From Halomonas maura (lineage in GTDB: Bacteria; Pseudomonadota; Gammaproteobacteria; Pseudomonadales; Halomonadaceae), in assembly GCF_030409305.1 (NCBI RefSeq), contig NZ_JAUFPQ010000013.1, positions 300,773 to 364,772 on the forward strand: a stretch of DNA of 64,000 bases. Direction: 5' to 3'. The notes beneath the pieces are model-generated. The model was not told the origin of the DNA. It did not search any database and saw only the letters and a program-made list of their open reading frames with translations. The translations under genes and the position numbers were made by a program. The first letter of the stretch is position 1. Each line of letters opens with the position of its first letter. Below are positions 7,803 to 17,422 of the stretch, one piece after another.

Positions 7803-9125
7803 TCATTCGGCCGGCTCGGGGGCCTCGCTCATCGGGGCATCCCGCTGGCGCAGCACATTGAGGGCCTTGAGCAGGTTGAGGGCCTCGCCGAGCTGGTAGT
7901 CGTCGCGCAGGCGATCGCTGGTCGCGCCCGCTGCGGCGCCGGCCTGCTCGCCGGTCAGGTGGCCCTCGAGGTCGGCCTCGCGCACCCTCAGGCCGTTGCC
8001 CTCGGCGATCTCCAGGCGGCCGCGGACCACCTCCACGTCCGGGACGATGCCCTGGGCCTGGATCGAGCGGCCGTCGGGCGTGAAGTAGAGGGCGGTGGTC
8101 AGTTTCAGGGCCTCGCCGTCGCCGAGCGGCATGATCTGCTGCACCGAGCCCTTGCCGAAGCTCTCGGTGCCCATCACCACGCCGCGCCGCTGATCCTGGA
8201 GGGCGCCGGCGACGATCTCCGCGGCCGAGGCGCTGCCGCCGTTGATCAGCACCACCAGCGGCACCGTGGGCGCGGCGGTCTGGCGACCGGCGGAGAAGCG
8301 CATCGCGCTGTCCGCGAGGCGCCCCTCGGTGTAGACGATCAGGCCGCTGTCGAGGAAGGCATCGGCCACGTCCACGGCGGCCTGCAGCACGCCGCCGGGG
8401 TTGTTGCGCAGGTCCAGCACCAGGCCCTCCAGCGGGCCGTCCTCGCTCAGCGCCTCGAGGGCCTCGATGACCTGCTCGCCGGTGCGCGACTGGAACTGGC
8501 TGATGCGCAGGTAGCCGTAGTCGGGTGCCAGGCGTTCGTGGCGCACGCTCTGGGTGCGGATGATCTCGCGTTCGACCTCGACGCTGCGCGGAGCGTCCTC
8601 GCCCTGGCGCATGATGGTCATGCGCAGGGTGGTGCCCGGCTCGCCGCGCATCAGCTCCACCGCCTCCTGCAGCGACAGCCCCTCGGTGGGGGTGTCGTCG
8701 ATGCGCAGGATCATGTCCTGGGCCTGGAGGCCGGCCCGGGAGGCCGGAGTGTCGTCGATGGGGGTGATCACGGTCAGCTGGCCGTCGCGCCTGCCCACCT
8801 CGATGCCCACGCCGCCGAACTCGCCCTCGGTGGATTCCCTCAGGCTCTGGTAGGCCTCCGCATCCAGGTAGGTGGAGTGGGGGTCCAGCTCGCTGAGCAT
8901 GCCGCGGGTGGCGTTGCGCAGCAGGGTCGCATCGTCGACCTCCTCCACATAGGCCCGCTTGATGCGCTCGAAGACCTCGGCGAAGGACTGGATCTCGGTC
9001 ACCGGGAGGTCGTCCTCGGGAGCCGCGACGGCGGGAAGTGACAGGGACAGCAGGGCGACGACGGGGACCAGCGCCGAACTCAGGCGCCGCAACGGGGCGG
9101 TCAGGCCGGCGGGACGTAAGGGCAT
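7803..9125 (-). CDS. ctpA: Carboxy-terminal processing protease (S41, CtpA/Prc type)
   Basis: Periplasmic serine protease that trims envelope proteins, including cell-wall hydrolases. The 440-residue precursor has an N-terminal signal segment (hydrophobic VPVVALLSLSLPAVA), a PDZ domain (about 105-185) and the S41 catalytic domain with the Ser-Lys pair S300 (GGSASAAE) and K325 (SFGKGSVQ). I start at the ATG at 9125, which gives a proper signal peptide and has GCGAGAGA upstream; the frame is open to 9245 but those residues do not look like protein. It is the last gene of a gpmI-envC-ctpA operon. Confidence 0.92.
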   Translation of the reverse strand: MPLRPAGLTAPLRRLSSALVPVVALLSLSLPAVAAPEDDLPVTEIQSFAEVFERIKRAYVEEVDDATLLRNATRGMLSELDPHSTYLDAEAYQSLRESTEGEFGGVGIEVGRRDGQLTVITPIDDTPASRAGLQAQDMILRIDDTPTEGLSLQEAVELMRGEPGTTLRMTIMRQGEDAPRSVEVEREIIRTQSVRHERLAPDYGYLRISQFQSRTGEQVIEALEALSEDGPLEGLVLDLRNNPGGVLQAAVDVADAFLDSGLIVYTEGRLADSAMRFSAGRQTAAPTVPLVVLINGGSASAAEIVAGALQDQRRGVVMGTESFGKGSVQQIMPLGDGEALKLTTALYFTPDGRSIQAQGIVPDVEVVRGRLEIAEGNGLRVREADLEGHLTGEQAGAAAGATSDRLRDDYQLGEALNLLKALNVLRQRDAPMSEAPEPAE

Positions 9126-9257
9126 GCAGTCTCTCGCAGTTCCGGAATGGGGGCGTCCAGCATAGCGTGGTCGCGCCCGGCAATGGAATAGTGGGGCCAG
9201 GGAGCCTGCCGGACTGGACGCGGATCGGTTGCGGCCCTCGCTCAACGCCGACGGCGC

Positions 9258-10418
9258 CTAGCGCCGGGCGACCCAGCCGCGGGGGTCGATGGGCTCCCCG
9301 TCGCGGCGCACCTCGAAGTAGAGGCCGGCGGCGGACTGGCCACCCGAGGCCCCCACCGCGCCCAGGGTCTCGCCCCGGGACACCGCCTGGCCCACCTGGA
9401 CGGCGAAGTGCTGGAGATGGGCATGCAGGGTCATGACCCGGTCGCCGTGGTCGATGATCAGCAGGTTGCCGAAGCCGCGCATCCAGTCGGCGAACACCAC
9501 CCGGCCGGCATGCACCGCCGCCACCGGCGTGCCCTCGGCGGCGCGGATCAGCAGGCCGTTGCGATGCACGCCGCGGCCGCCGCCGAAGCTCGACACCACC
9601 TCGCCCTGCACCGGCCAGGGCAGCTCGCCCCGGGTGGTGGCGATGGCCGTCGACGGCGGCGGCTGCTGCAGCCGGGCCAGGCGCTCCTGCACCTGGCGCA
9701 GCACGCGCTCGGCGTGGGCCCGGTCCTGGTCGAGGGCCGCCAGGCGCGCCTCCTCGGAGGCGTAGCGCTGGTCCAGCTCGGCCACCAGGGCCTCGCGCTC
9801 GTCCAGGCGCGCGGCCAGCTCGGCGCTGCGCCGTTCCAGCTCGCCGGCCAGGGCCTCGAGCCGCTCGTCGCGGGCGTCCAGGGCGCGACGGTTATCGGCC
9901 AGCGCCGCCTCCAGCCGGGCGATCTCGTCCAGCCGGGCATGGCGGGCCTCGGCGAGGTGATTGAGGTAGGTCTGCAGGCGGTCCAGGCGGGCCGGGTCGT
10001 CCTGGTTGAGCAGCAACTTGAGCTGGGGGGTGAGGCCCAGGCGATAGAGGGCGTCGAGCTGCTCGCCGAGGGCGGCCAGCTGGTCGTCGTGCTCTGCCTG
10101 GAGCGCCTCGCGGCGCGCCTCCAGGTCCGCGACCTCGCGGTTGAGCTCGCGTCGCTCGGCCTGCAGGGCATCCAGCTGGCGATGGGTCTCGGCCAGCGCG
10201 GTCTCGACCTCGCGCAGCGCCTGGTTGGCCTCGTCACGGGCGCCGCGGGTGGCGGAGAGGTCCTCCGTCACCGCCTGGATGCGCTCGCCGATGGCATCCA
10301 GCCGGGCCCGGGCCTCCTGCTCCCCGGTCGGCGCGGCCAGGGCCGGGGCCAGGCCCAGCCACAGCAGCAGGGGCCACCATCGGGTGGCCCCGGCGCCCGG
10401 GCGCGACGCCGCCTTCAC
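9258..10418 (-). CDS. envC: EnvC-type murein hydrolase activator
   Basis: Periplasmic coiled-coil protein that activates septal amidases during cell separation. The 386-residue precursor starts at a GTG that overlaps the gpmI stop (GTGA) and has a signal peptide ending in APALAAP. A long coiled coil (about 35-255) is followed by a LytM/M23 domain. The LytM zinc ligands are damaged: the usual first-motif Asp is replaced ([15 protein letters not shown]) and the final HLHFEVR is GLYFEVR, as in EnvC/NlpD-type regulators that have no hydrolase activity. Position between gpmI and ctpA is conserved in pseudomonads. Confidence 0.9.
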   Translation of the reverse strand: MKAASRPGAGATRWWPLLLWLGLAPALAAPTGEQEARARLDAIGERIQAVTEDLSATRGARDEANQALREVETALAETHRQLDALQAERRELNREVADLEARREALQAEHDDQLAALGEQLDALYRLGLTPQLKLLLNQDDPARLDRLQTYLNHLAEARHARLDEIARLEAALADNRRALDARDERLEALAGELERRSAELAARLDEREALVAELDQRYASEEARLAALDQDRAHAERVLRQVQERLARLQQPPPSTAIATTRGELPWPVQGEVVSSFGGGRGVHRNGLLIRAAEGTPVAAVHAGRVVFADWMRGFGNLLIIDHGDRVMTLHAHLQHFAVQVGQAVSRGETLGAVGASGGQSAAGLYFEVRRDGEPIDPRGWVARR

Positions 10419-11989
10419 GCGTCGTCGATCAGCACCCGGCCCGTCATCTCCTCGGGGACCGGCTGGTTCATCAGGGTCAGCAGGGTGGGGGCGAGATCGC
10501 ACAGCCGGCCGTCGTCGTGCAGCCGGACCGGGCGGGGCCCGACATAGATCAGCGGCACGTCGAAGGTGGTGTGGGCGGTCTGGGCGGCGCCGGTCTCGGG
10601 ATGCACCATCTGCTCGGCGTTGCCGTGGTCGGCGGTGATCAGGCAGGCGCCGCCGACCTTCTCGATGGCCTCGACCACGCGGCCGACACAGGCGTCCACG
10701 GCCTCGATGGCCGCCACGGCGGCAGCGAAGTCGCCGGTGTGGCCGACCATGTCGCCGTTGGCGTAGTTGCAGACGATCAGGTCGTGGGCGCCGGACTCGA
10801 TGGCCTCCACCAGTCGGTCGGTGACCTCCACGGCGCTCATCTCGGGCTTCTCGTCGTAGGTCTTCACGTCCTGGGGCGAGGGCACCAGGATGCGGGTCTC
10901 GCCCCGGTACTCCGCCTCGCGGCCACCGGAGAAGAAGAAGGTCACGTGGGCGTACTTCTCGGTCTCGGCGATGCGCAGCTGGGTGAGGCCACGCTGTTCC
11001 ATCACCTCGCCCAGGGTGTTGGGCAGGTCGGCCGGCGGGAAGGCGGCCGGCGCGGGGATGTCGGCGGCGTACTGGGTCATGGTCACCAGGCTGCCGCCGG
11101 CGAGCCGCGGCCGTACCCGACGCGCGAAGCCGGCGAAGTCGTCCTCGACGAAAGCACGGGTCAGCTCCCGGGCGCGGTCGGCGCGGAAGTTCATGAACAG
11201 CACGGCGTCGCCGTCCTCGACCGCCACCGGCCGGCCGTCGACGGTGACGGCGGTGGCGCCGACGAACTCGTCGGTCTCGTCCCGGGCATAGGCGTCCTGC
11301 AGGCCCTGCTCGGCGCTGGCGGCGGTGTACTCGCCCGCGCCCTCGCTGATCAGCCGGTAGGCCTTCTCCACCCGGTCCCAGCGGTTGTCGCGGTCCATGG
11401 CGTAGTAGCGGCCGATGATCGAGGCCACGTAGCCGTTGCCCTCGCCGACCAGTGCGACGAGGCGGGCGTTGGTGCGCTCCAGGGAGGCCAGGGCGCTCTT
11501 CGGCGGGGTGTCGCGGCCGTCGAGGAAGCCATGCACATAGATGCGCCGGGCGCCGCGGCGGGCGGCCAGCTCGGCCATGGCCAGGATTTGCTCCTCGTGG
11601 CTGTGCACGCCGCCCGGCGACAGCAGCCCCATCAGGTGCACGGCCCTGTCGGCGGTGGCGGCGGCATCGAGGGCGTCGGTGAGGATCGCGTTGCGCTCCA
11701 GGTCGCCGTCCTCGATGGCCTTGGTGATGCGGGTGAAGTCCTGGTAGACGATGCGCCCGGCGCCGAGGTTCATGTGACCGACCTCCGAATTGCCCATCTG
11801 GCCGTCGGGCAGGCCCACGTAGCGGCCATCGGTATGCACCAGGGCGTGGGGCTGCTGCTCCCACAGCCGGTCCATCACCGGGGTCCGGGCGGCCAGGATC
11901 GCGTTGTCGGCGGCGTCGGGGTTGTAGCCGTAGCCATCGAGGATGATCAGTGCCACCGGGCGGGGCGTCGGGGTCGAAGCGTCGGTCAT
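10415..11989 (-). CDS. gpmI: 2,3-bisphosphoglycerate-independent phosphoglycerate mutase
   Basis: Glycolytic enzyme that interconverts 3- and 2-phosphoglycerate through a phosphoserine and two Mn ions. The 524-residue protein has the LIILDGYG metal motif near residue 15 and the catalytic serine S68 in [10 protein letters not shown], with the late metal motif [11 protein letters not shown]. The start ATG at 11989 is preceded by AAGAGG. It is the first gene of gpmI-envC-ctpA and is divergent from the rhodanese-secB operon. Confidence 0.96.
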   Translation of the reverse strand: MTDASTPTPRPVALIILDGYGYNPDAADNAILAARTPVMDRLWEQQPHALVHTDGRYVGLPDGQMGNSEVGHMNLGAGRIVYQDFTRITKAIEDGDLERNAILTDALDAAATADRAVHLMGLLSPGGVHSHEEQILAMAELAARRGARRIYVHGFLDGRDTPPKSALASLERTNARLVALVGEGNGYVASIIGRYYAMDRDNRWDRVEKAYRLISEGAGEYTAASAEQGLQDAYARDETDEFVGATAVTVDGRPVAVEDGDAVLFMNFRADRARELTRAFVEDDFAGFARRVRPRLAGGSLVTMTQYAADIPAPAAFPPADLPNTLGEVMEQRGLTQLRIAETEKYAHVTFFFSGGREAEYRGETRILVPSPQDVKTYDEKPEMSAVEVTDRLVEAIESGAHDLIVCNYANGDMVGHTGDFAAAVAAIEAVDACVGRVVEAIEKVGGACLITADHGNAEQMVHPETGAAQTAHTTFDVPLIYVGPRPVRLHDDGRLCDLAPTLLTLMNQPVPEEMTGRVLIDDA

Positions 11990-12201
11990 GGGGTAAGGGC
12001 CTCTTGTTGGGCGCGACGGCGCGACGGCGTAGCGGCCGTCACGGGGTCGCGACTTGCATCAGCTTGCGGCATCATATCGCACGGCCCCACCGGGCGTCAT
12101 TTTGGCCGTCCGCGAAGGCCGTGGGCTTCATGTATACTGGCCGCCCGTCGGCGGTCGCCGGCCCCGTTCACCGTGCACCCGAAAAAGAGTTACCCCAAGC
12201 C

Positions 12202-12624
12202 ATGATCGATCAGCTGTTCGAATTCGTGCAGAACCATCCGCTGCTGGTGGGCGCCTTCCTGCTGGTGCTGATTGCCTGGATCCTCTACGAGGTCCGCAAC
12301 AGCACCGCCAGTGGCGTGTCCGCCAGCGAGGCCACCCAGCTGGTCAATCGCGAGGATGCCGTGGTGCTCGATATCCGCGAGTCCGGCGACTTCAAGGCCG
12401 GCCACATCGCCGGCGCCCGCAACATTCCCCAGAGCCGGCTCGACGAGCGCATGCGCGAACTCGACAAGTTCAAGAGCAAGCCGATCATCGTGGTCTGCAA
12501 GCACGGACAGAGCTCCGGCGTCGCCCTGGCCAAGCTGACCAAGGCCGGCTTCGAGCGGGTCTTCAAGCTGCGGGGCGGCATGACCCAATGGCAGGCCGAC
12601 AGCCTGCCGGTGGTCAAGAAGTAA
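12202..12624 (+). CDS. Membrane-anchored rhodanese-like protein
   Basis: The 140-residue protein has one N-terminal transmembrane span (about 12-29) and a cytosolic rhodanese domain with the active cysteine C99 in the loop VVCKHGQSSG. It resembles E. coli YibN, which lies beside secB and grxC. Rhodaneses move sulfane sulfur; the physiological substrate here is unknown. The ATG at 12202 was chosen because it begins the membrane anchor and follows an AAGAG stretch; the frame is open upstream across the promoter region. A TATACT (-10-like) lies at 12133-12138. It is followed by secB 44 nt later. Confidence 0.85.
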   Translation: MIDQLFEFVQNHPLLVGAFLLVLIAWILYEVRNSTASGVSASEATQLVNREDAVVLDIRESGDFKAGHIAGARNIPQSRLDERMRELDKFKSKPIIVVCKHGQSSGVALAKLTKAGFERVFKLRGGMTQWQADSLPVVKK

Positions 12625-12668
12625 CCGCGCCTCCACTTTCTCATCATCGACCCAAAGGACCCTTTCCC

Positions 12669-13187
12669 ATGGCGGAAGACAACAACCAGAGCGGCGGCGC
12701 CAACGGCCAGGCCGCCGGCCAGCAGGACAAGCCCCAGGTGCAGTTCGCCCTGCAGCGCATCTACGTCAAGGACCTTTCCTTCGAGGCGCCGAACTCCCCC
12801 GCGGTGTTCCAGCAGCCGTTCAAGCCGAAGGTCGGCCTGGACCTGAACACCACCCACCAGCAGGTCGGTGAGGAGCTCTACGAGGTGGTGATCAAGGTCA
12901 CCGCCCAGGTGACCCACAGCGAGGAAGGCACCACCTCCTTCCTGGCCGAGATCGAGCAGGCCGGCCTGTTCCGCATCGGCGGCATCGAGGGCGCGCAGCT
13001 GGACCACACCCTGGGTGCCTTCTGCCCCAACGTGCTGTTCCCCTATGCCCGCGAGTGCATCGACAACCTGGTCAACCGTGGCGGCTTCCCCCCGCTGATG
13101 CTGGCGCCGGTGAACTTCGAGGCGATCTACGCCCAGAAGAAGCAGCGCGAGGCCCAGCAGCAGCAGGGCGAGCAGGCCACCCAGTAA
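12669..13187 (+). CDS. secB: Protein-export chaperone SecB
   Basis: Homotetrameric cytosolic chaperone that keeps preproteins unfolded and passes them to SecA. The 172-residue protein shows the SecB core (FALQRIYVKDLSFEAPNSP, then FQQPFKPKVGLDLNT) and the LFPYARECIDNLVNRGGFPP signature. N- and C-terminal tails rich in Gln and Ala are longer than in E. coli SecB (155 residues). The start ATG follows AAAGGA. The next gene, rsmE, begins 10 nt after the stop. Confidence 0.96.
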   Translation: MAEDNNQSGGANGQAAGQQDKPQVQFALQRIYVKDLSFEAPNSPAVFQQPFKPKVGLDLNTTHQQVGEELYEVVIKVTAQVTHSEEGTTSFLAEIEQAGLFRIGGIEGAQLDHTLGAFCPNVLFPYARECIDNLVNRGGFPPLMLAPVNFEAIYAQKKQREAQQQQGEQATQ

Positions 13188-13197
13188 GCGCCCGGCC

Positions 13198-13923
13198 ATG
13201 AAGGCACCGCGCATCCACGTCGCCGCCGCGCTTGACGCCGGCGGCGACGTTGTCCTGCCGGAAGGCGCCGCACGCCACGTCGCGCGGGTGCTGCGCCTCG
13301 GCGAGGGCGCCCCCCTGGTGCTGTTCGACGGCGCCGGCATGGAGGCCGAGGCGCTGCTGGTCGAGGCCGGCCGCAAGCGGGTGGTGGCCCGGGTCGAGGC
13401 GCTGCACGCCGGCCGCGGCGAGTCGCCGCTGGCGGTTCACCTCGGCCAGGCCATCTCCAAGGGCGACCGCATGGATTACGCCATCCAGAAGGCCGTGGAA
13501 CTGGGGGTGGCCGCCATCACGCCGCTGTATACCGAGCACGGCGACGTGCGTCTCAAGGGCGACCGCGAGGCCAAGAAGCTCGCCCACTGGCAGGCGGTGG
13601 CCGCCAGCGCCTGCGAGCAGTGCGGCCGGGCCACCGTCCCGCCGGTGCACCCGCCCCTGGCGCTCGCCGACTGGCTGGCCGGGCGCGACGAGGCGCTGCG
13701 CCTGGTGCTGCATCCCGGCACCCCCGGCGCGCTCGATCGCCAGGCGACGACCGCCTCCGCGGCGCTGCTGATCGGCCCCGAGGGCGGGCTCTCCCCGACC
13801 GAGCTGGAGGCCGCCACGGCCGCCGGCTTCGCGGCCCTCTCCCTCGGCCCGCGCATCCTGCGCACCGAGACCGCCCCGGTGGTCGCGCTGACCCTGCTGC
13901 AGGATCGCTTCGGCGACCTGTGA
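13198..13923 (+). CDS. rsmE: 16S rRNA (uracil-1498-N3)-methyltransferase RsmE
   Basis: SPOUT-fold methyltransferase that methylates U1498 in the decoding region of 16S rRNA. The 241-residue protein has an N-terminal PUA-like domain (about 1-70) and the knotted SAM-binding region with IGPEGGLSPTE near residue 190 and LRTETAPVVAL from residue 221. Only 10 nt separate it from secB and no good ribosome-binding site is seen, which suggests coupling to secB translation. In enteric bacteria rsmE also sits before gshB, and here only one gene intervenes. Confidence 0.94.
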   Translation: MKAPRIHVAAALDAGGDVVLPEGAARHVARVLRLGEGAPLVLFDGAGMEAEALLVEAGRKRVVARVEALHAGRGESPLAVHLGQAISKGDRMDYAIQKAVELGVAAITPLYTEHGDVRLKGDREAKKLAHWQAVAASACEQCGRATVPPVHPPLALADWLAGRDEALRLVLHPGTPGALDRQATTASAALLIGPEGGLSPTELEAATAAGFAALSLGPRILRTETAPVVALTLLQDRFGDL

Positions 13924-13988
13924 TCGACGCTTTTCCCGCCCACGCCCCGCGCCCATAATGGCGGGACACTTCCTGCGGAACCCGCCCC

Positions 13989-14705
13989 ATGTCCGACTCC
14001 CGTGATCGCCGCGCCGGCACGCCCCGCCGGGAACCCATGCGCCGCGCCCGCGAGCCCAAGGCGCGCATCGGCGAGGTGGCCTACCTGCCGGTGGTGACGG
14101 TCAACGACACCGGCGCCTTCCTCGACTGGGGGCACCCCCGGGACCTGCTGCTGCCCTACGGCGAGCAGCGCTTCCGGCCCGCGGTGGGCAAGCGCGTGCT
14201 GGTGATGATCCGCGAGGACGACCGCGGCCGTCCGGTCGCCACCCAGCGCCTGGACCGGCACCTCGCCGATGAAGCCGAGGGGCTCGCCGCCGGCGATGCC
14301 GTGGAGCTGGTGATCGCCGAGGGGACCGACCTGGGCTTCAAGGCGGTGGTCGACCATCGCTTCTGGGGGCTGCTCTACCGTGACGACGTGACCCGGCCGC
14401 TGCGCCGCGGCCAGCGTCTCCGGGGCTACGTCAAGCGCCTGCGCGAGGATGGCCGGCTGGACCTGTCGCTGCTGCCGCCGGGGCCGGCGCGCCTCGACGT
14501 GGTGGGCGAGACGGTGCTCAAGGCCCTGCGCGAGAGCGGCGGTTACCTGCCGCTCTGCGATGCCAGCCCGGCCGCGGCGATCAAGGCCCGTCTCGGGGTC
14601 AGCAAGAACGCCTTCAAGCAGGCCATCGGCCGACTCTACAAGCAGCGCCGCATCGTGATCGAGGCCGGCGGCATCCGCTTCGTCCCGGGGGGCGATCGAG
14701 GCTGA
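13989..14705 (+). CDS. S1-like RNA-binding protein, CvfB/YitL family
   Basis: The 238-residue protein has two or three S1-like OB folds (about 22-160; motifs VVTVNDTGAFLDWG, AVVDHRFWGLLYRDD, LRGYVKRLREDGRLDLSL) and a C-terminal winged helix (ARLGVSKNAFKQAIGRLYKQ), the architecture of CvfB. CvfB proteins bind RNA; their precise role in gammaproteobacteria is not established. The N-terminal 20 residues are Arg-rich and could be an artefact, as an in-frame ATG at codon 17 would also fit. It lies between rsmE and gshB in the same direction. Confidence 0.82.
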   Translation: MSDSRDRRAGTPRREPMRRAREPKARIGEVAYLPVVTVNDTGAFLDWGHPRDLLLPYGEQRFRPAVGKRVLVMIREDDRGRPVATQRLDRHLADEAEGLAAGDAVELVIAEGTDLGFKAVVDHRFWGLLYRDDVTRPLRRGQRLRGYVKRLREDGRLDLSLLPPGPARLDVVGETVLKALRESGGYLPLCDASPAAAIKARLGVSKNAFKQAIGRLYKQRRIVIEAGGIRFVPGGDRG

Positions 14706-14789
14706 GCGCCTTGGAGTCCGTGACGGCCCTGCGGCATACTGCAGGCCTCCTATCCTTGCCGAGCATGCCCGGCGCAGACGAGTAGACCG

Positions 14790-15746
14790 ATGAGCGAACG
14801 CCCCCTCAGGGTCGGTGTGGTGATGGACCCCATCGCCGACCTCAGCTACAAGAAGGACTCCAGCCTGGCCATGCTGTGGGCCGCCCAGGATCGCGGCTGG
14901 TCGCTGTACTACATGGAGCAGGAGGATCTCTTCCTGCGCGATGGCCGGGCCCATGCCCGCCTCAGTGCGCTGGAGGTGTTCCGCGACCCCGAGCGCTGGT
15001 ATGCGCTGGGCGAGGCCGAGGCGCGTCCGCTGGCCGAGCTCGACGTCATCCTGATGCGCAAGGACCCGCCGGTGGACGGTCACTTCCTGAATGCCGTGCA
15101 CCTGCTGGGCTTCGCCGAGCGCGAGGGCGTGCTGGTGGTCAACCCGACCCGCGCCCTGCTCGAGTGCAACGAGAAGCTCTTCGCCCAGCAGTTCCCCCAG
15201 TGCTGCGCGCCGACCCTGGTGTCCTGCCGCGAGGCCGAGCTGCGGGCCTTCCATGCCGAGCATGGCGACGTGATCCTCAAGCCCCTGGACGGCATGGGCG
15301 GCAGCGGCATCTTCCATGTCCTCCCCGACGGCCGCAACCTGGGCGCGATCATCGAGACCCTCACCGAGCGCGGCACCCGGCAGGTGATGGCCCAGCGCTA
15401 CCTGCCGGAGATCAAGGACGGCGACACCCGCATCCTGCTGGTGGACGGCGAGCCGGTGCCCTACGGCCTGGCCCGGGTGCCCATGGCCGGCGAGACCCGC
15501 GGCAACCTGGCGGCCGGCGGCCAGGGCGTCAGCCGCGAGCTGACCGACCGCGACCACTGGCTGATCGCCCAGGTCCAGCCGCTGATCCGCGAGAAGGGCC
15601 TGATGTTCGTCGGCCTCGACGTCATCGGCGACTACATCACCGAGATCAACGTCACCAGCCCGACCTGCGTGCGCGAGATCGACGACCAGCGCGGCACCGA
15701 CATCGCCGGCCAGCTGATGGACGCCGTCGCGCGCCGTCGGCGCTGA
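14790..15746 (+). CDS. gshB: Glutathione synthetase
   Basis: ATP-grasp enzyme that joins gamma-glutamylcysteine and glycine. The 318-residue protein has the family start (RVGVVMDPIADLSYKKDSSLAML), the KPLDGMGGSGIF glycine-rich ATP loop near residue 158 and the late EINVTSPTCVREID motif that supplies metal and substrate ligands. It heads gshB-tonB-algH-ruvX, the order seen in Pseudomonas. The gap to the TonB-like gene is 18 nt with GGGAGG as its binding site, so these are co-transcribed. Confidence 0.96.
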   Translation: MSERPLRVGVVMDPIADLSYKKDSSLAMLWAAQDRGWSLYYMEQEDLFLRDGRAHARLSALEVFRDPERWYALGEAEARPLAELDVILMRKDPPVDGHFLNAVHLLGFAEREGVLVVNPTRALLECNEKLFAQQFPQCCAPTLVSCREAELRAFHAEHGDVILKPLDGMGGSGIFHVLPDGRNLGAIIETLTERGTRQVMAQRYLPEIKDGDTRILLVDGEPVPYGLARVPMAGETRGNLAAGGQGVSRELTDRDHWLIAQVQPLIREKGLMFVGLDVIGDYITEINVTSPTCVREIDDQRGTDIAGQLMDAVARRRR

Positions 15747-15764
15747 CCCGGGAGGCCGGCCGCC

Positions 15765-16688
15765 ATGGCAGCCCCCGTCAGCGATCCGATCCGCTACGCG
15801 CCGGTCACCCGCCCCCACCGGCGCTGGCTGGCGTTGTCGGTGTCGCTGCTGCTGCACCTGGCGATCATCGGCGTGGTGGCGAGTCGCCAGTTCGCGCCGT
15901 CGCCGCCGGAGCGCAGCAGTCTCGACGTGGTGCTGGTGAGCCGTCCCTCCGAGGCCCCGGTGGCGGCCGAGGCGCTGGCCGAGGCCGCCCAGCAGGCGGC
16001 CGGCGAGGTCGCCGAGTCGCCCCCGGCCGAGGCCCGGGCCGCGCCGATGGAGAGCCTGCCCGACCGCCAGGCGGCGGAGCGGGCCGTGGATCCCGCGACC
16101 CCGGCGGAGGCCGAGACCCCGACCCGCCCGGCCGACCAGGCGGCTCCCGAGGAGACCGCCCCCCCCACCGCCGAGCGGCCCCGCGAGGACCAGGTCAGCC
16201 CCGACCCGCGCGAGAGTGCGCCCCGGCCCGCCGAGCCCCCCGCCACGCCCGCGGCCACGGCGCCTTCCGCCTCGGGGCGTGATCTGCTGGCCCAGGCGAC
16301 GTCCAGCATCCGCGAGCAGGGCCTGTCGGCCGACCACGCCGGCGACGCCGCCGGTCGGCCGCGACCGGCTGCCCAGCAGGCCGCCGAGGCCCGCTATATC
16401 GACGACTGGACCCGGCGGGTGGAGGACTACGGCAACCGCGTGCATCCCGCCCCCCGCGAGCTCGACGGCCAGCTGCGGATTCGCGTGGTGATCGGTCGTG
16501 ACGGTCAGGTTCGCCGGGCAGAGGTGATACAATCCTCGGGACATGCCGAGCTCGACCAGGCGGCGCTGGACACCGTCCACGGCGCCGCGCCCTATCGTCC
16601 CTTCGATGCGGGGATGGGGGCGCTGGACAGCCTGTCCATCACCCGTGTCTGGCGGTTCGGCGAAGGCCACCACTACGGCGTACACTAG
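15765..16688 (+). CDS. TonB-family energy transducer
   Basis: The 307-residue protein has a cytosolic N-terminus, one membrane span (about 21-40) carrying the SxxxH signature (S27, H31) that couples TonB to ExbB-ExbD, a long Pro/Ala/Glu-rich periplasmic linker (about 45-200) and a C-terminal TonB domain (about 215-305; LRIRVVIGRDGQVRRAEVIQSSG). It corresponds by position to the tonB3-type gene between gshB and algH in pseudomonads, a paralogue linked there to surface motility rather than to iron uptake. No exbB or exbD is nearby, so which transporter it serves cannot be told. Confidence 0.85.
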   Translation: MAAPVSDPIRYAPVTRPHRRWLALSVSLLLHLAIIGVVASRQFAPSPPERSSLDVVLVSRPSEAPVAAEALAEAAQQAAGEVAESPPAEARAAPMESLPDRQAAERAVDPATPAEAETPTRPADQAAPEETAPPTAERPREDQVSPDPRESAPRPAEPPATPAATAPSASGRDLLAQATSSIREQGLSADHAGDAAGRPRPAAQQAAEARYIDDWTRRVEDYGNRVHPAPRELDGQLRIRVVIGRDGQVRRAEVIQSSGHAELDQAALDTVHGAAPYRPFDAGMGALDSLSITRVWRFGEGHHYGVH

Positions 16689-16705
16689 CCCCGCCGGGGA
16701 GTCCC

Positions 16706-17263
16706 ATGCAAAGCTTGAAAAACCACTTCCTGATGGCGATGCCGCACCTGGAAGACCCCAATTTCGCCGGCACCCTCAGCTATCTCTGCGACCACGACGA
16801 CAACGGCACCATGGGCGTGATCGTCAATCGGCCCCTGGAGCTGACCCTGGACGCCCTGTTCGAGCAGCTCGAGCTGGAGGCCGGCCAGAGCCCCCACCTC
16901 AACGCCCCGGTCTACTACGGCGGCCCGGTGCACAAGGACCGCGGCTTCATCCTCCACCGCGGCGACAGCGAGGCCTGGGACTCCAGCCTCCAGGTGGCCG
17001 AGGACATCGCCCTGACCACCTCCATGGACATCCTCCAGGCGCTGGCCGCCGGGCAGGGTCCCGAGCAGTTCCTGGTCTGCCTCGGCTGTGCCGGCTGGGA
17101 GCCCGGCCAGCTCGAGGCCGAGCTCAAGGACAATGCCTGGCTGACCGTGGAGGGGCGTCCCGATATCCTCTTCGAGGTGCCGCCGGAGCAGCGCCTGGGG
17201 GCCAGCGCCAACCTGCTGGGGATCGACCTGAACCTGATGACCCGCGAGGCAGGACATAGCTGA
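16706..17263 (+). CDS. algH: YqgE/AlgH family protein (UPF0301)
   Basis: The 185-residue cytosolic protein begins with the family block SLKNHFLMAMPHLEDPNF and contains GVIVNRPLELTL and YYGGPVHKDRGFILHR, all hallmarks of UPF0301. AlgH was named for an effect on alginate production in Pseudomonas; its biochemical role is unknown. It starts 17 nt after the tonB-like gene and is separated from ruvX by about 160 nt that hold a structured repeat-like element instead of the short gap usual in this operon. Confidence 0.93.
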   Translation: MQSLKNHFLMAMPHLEDPNFAGTLSYLCDHDDNGTMGVIVNRPLELTLDALFEQLELEAGQSPHLNAPVYYGGPVHKDRGFILHRGDSEAWDSSLQVAEDIALTTSMDILQALAAGQGPEQFLVCLGCAGWEPGQLEAELKDNAWLTVEGRPDILFEVPPEQRLGASANLLGIDLNLMTREAGHS

Positions 17264-17269
17264 CATGTC

Positions 17270-17405
17270 AGGAACGGCCTGCGCTCGCCCATGCGGCGTT
17301 GCCCGGCGACGAGCCATGCTCATTGAGCCCCGCGTCAACTCCGCTGGCTCGTCGCCGGGCGCCTTGCCTGGGCTTCGCTCGGCGCGTTCGCGAGCAGGGT
17401 GCCGC
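17270..17405. repeat. Structured extragenic element with 16-bp perfect arms
   Basis: The core is a perfect inverted repeat of 16 bp (17301-17316 with 17345-17360; arms GCCCGGCGACGAGCCA). Inside it lies a short TTGA/TCAA stem. Outside it, CCTGCGCTCGC on the left is imperfectly complementary to GTTCGCGAGCAGG on the right, so the whole segment can fold into one long hairpin. It occupies nearly the entire algH-ruvX gap. The layout is that of a REP/BIME-like extragenic element; its copy number in the genome cannot be judged from one window. Confidence 0.6.
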
Positions 17406-17422
17406 GTCGGGGAGTGGTGCCG

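Noticed and set aside
9258..11864. A single 868-residue minus-strand frame that looks like a gpmI-envC fusion
   Set aside because: Its first part is out of frame with GpmI and low-complexity. Only the part from the GTG at 10418 is EnvC; gpmI has its own frame ending in a 3-bp overlap.
13476..16685. A 1069-codon open frame on the minus strand
   Set aside because: It lies opposite rsmE, the S1-domain gene, gshB and the tonB-like gene, and its sequence is low-complexity Gly/Arg/Ala/His, as expected from the antisense of GC-rich coding DNA.
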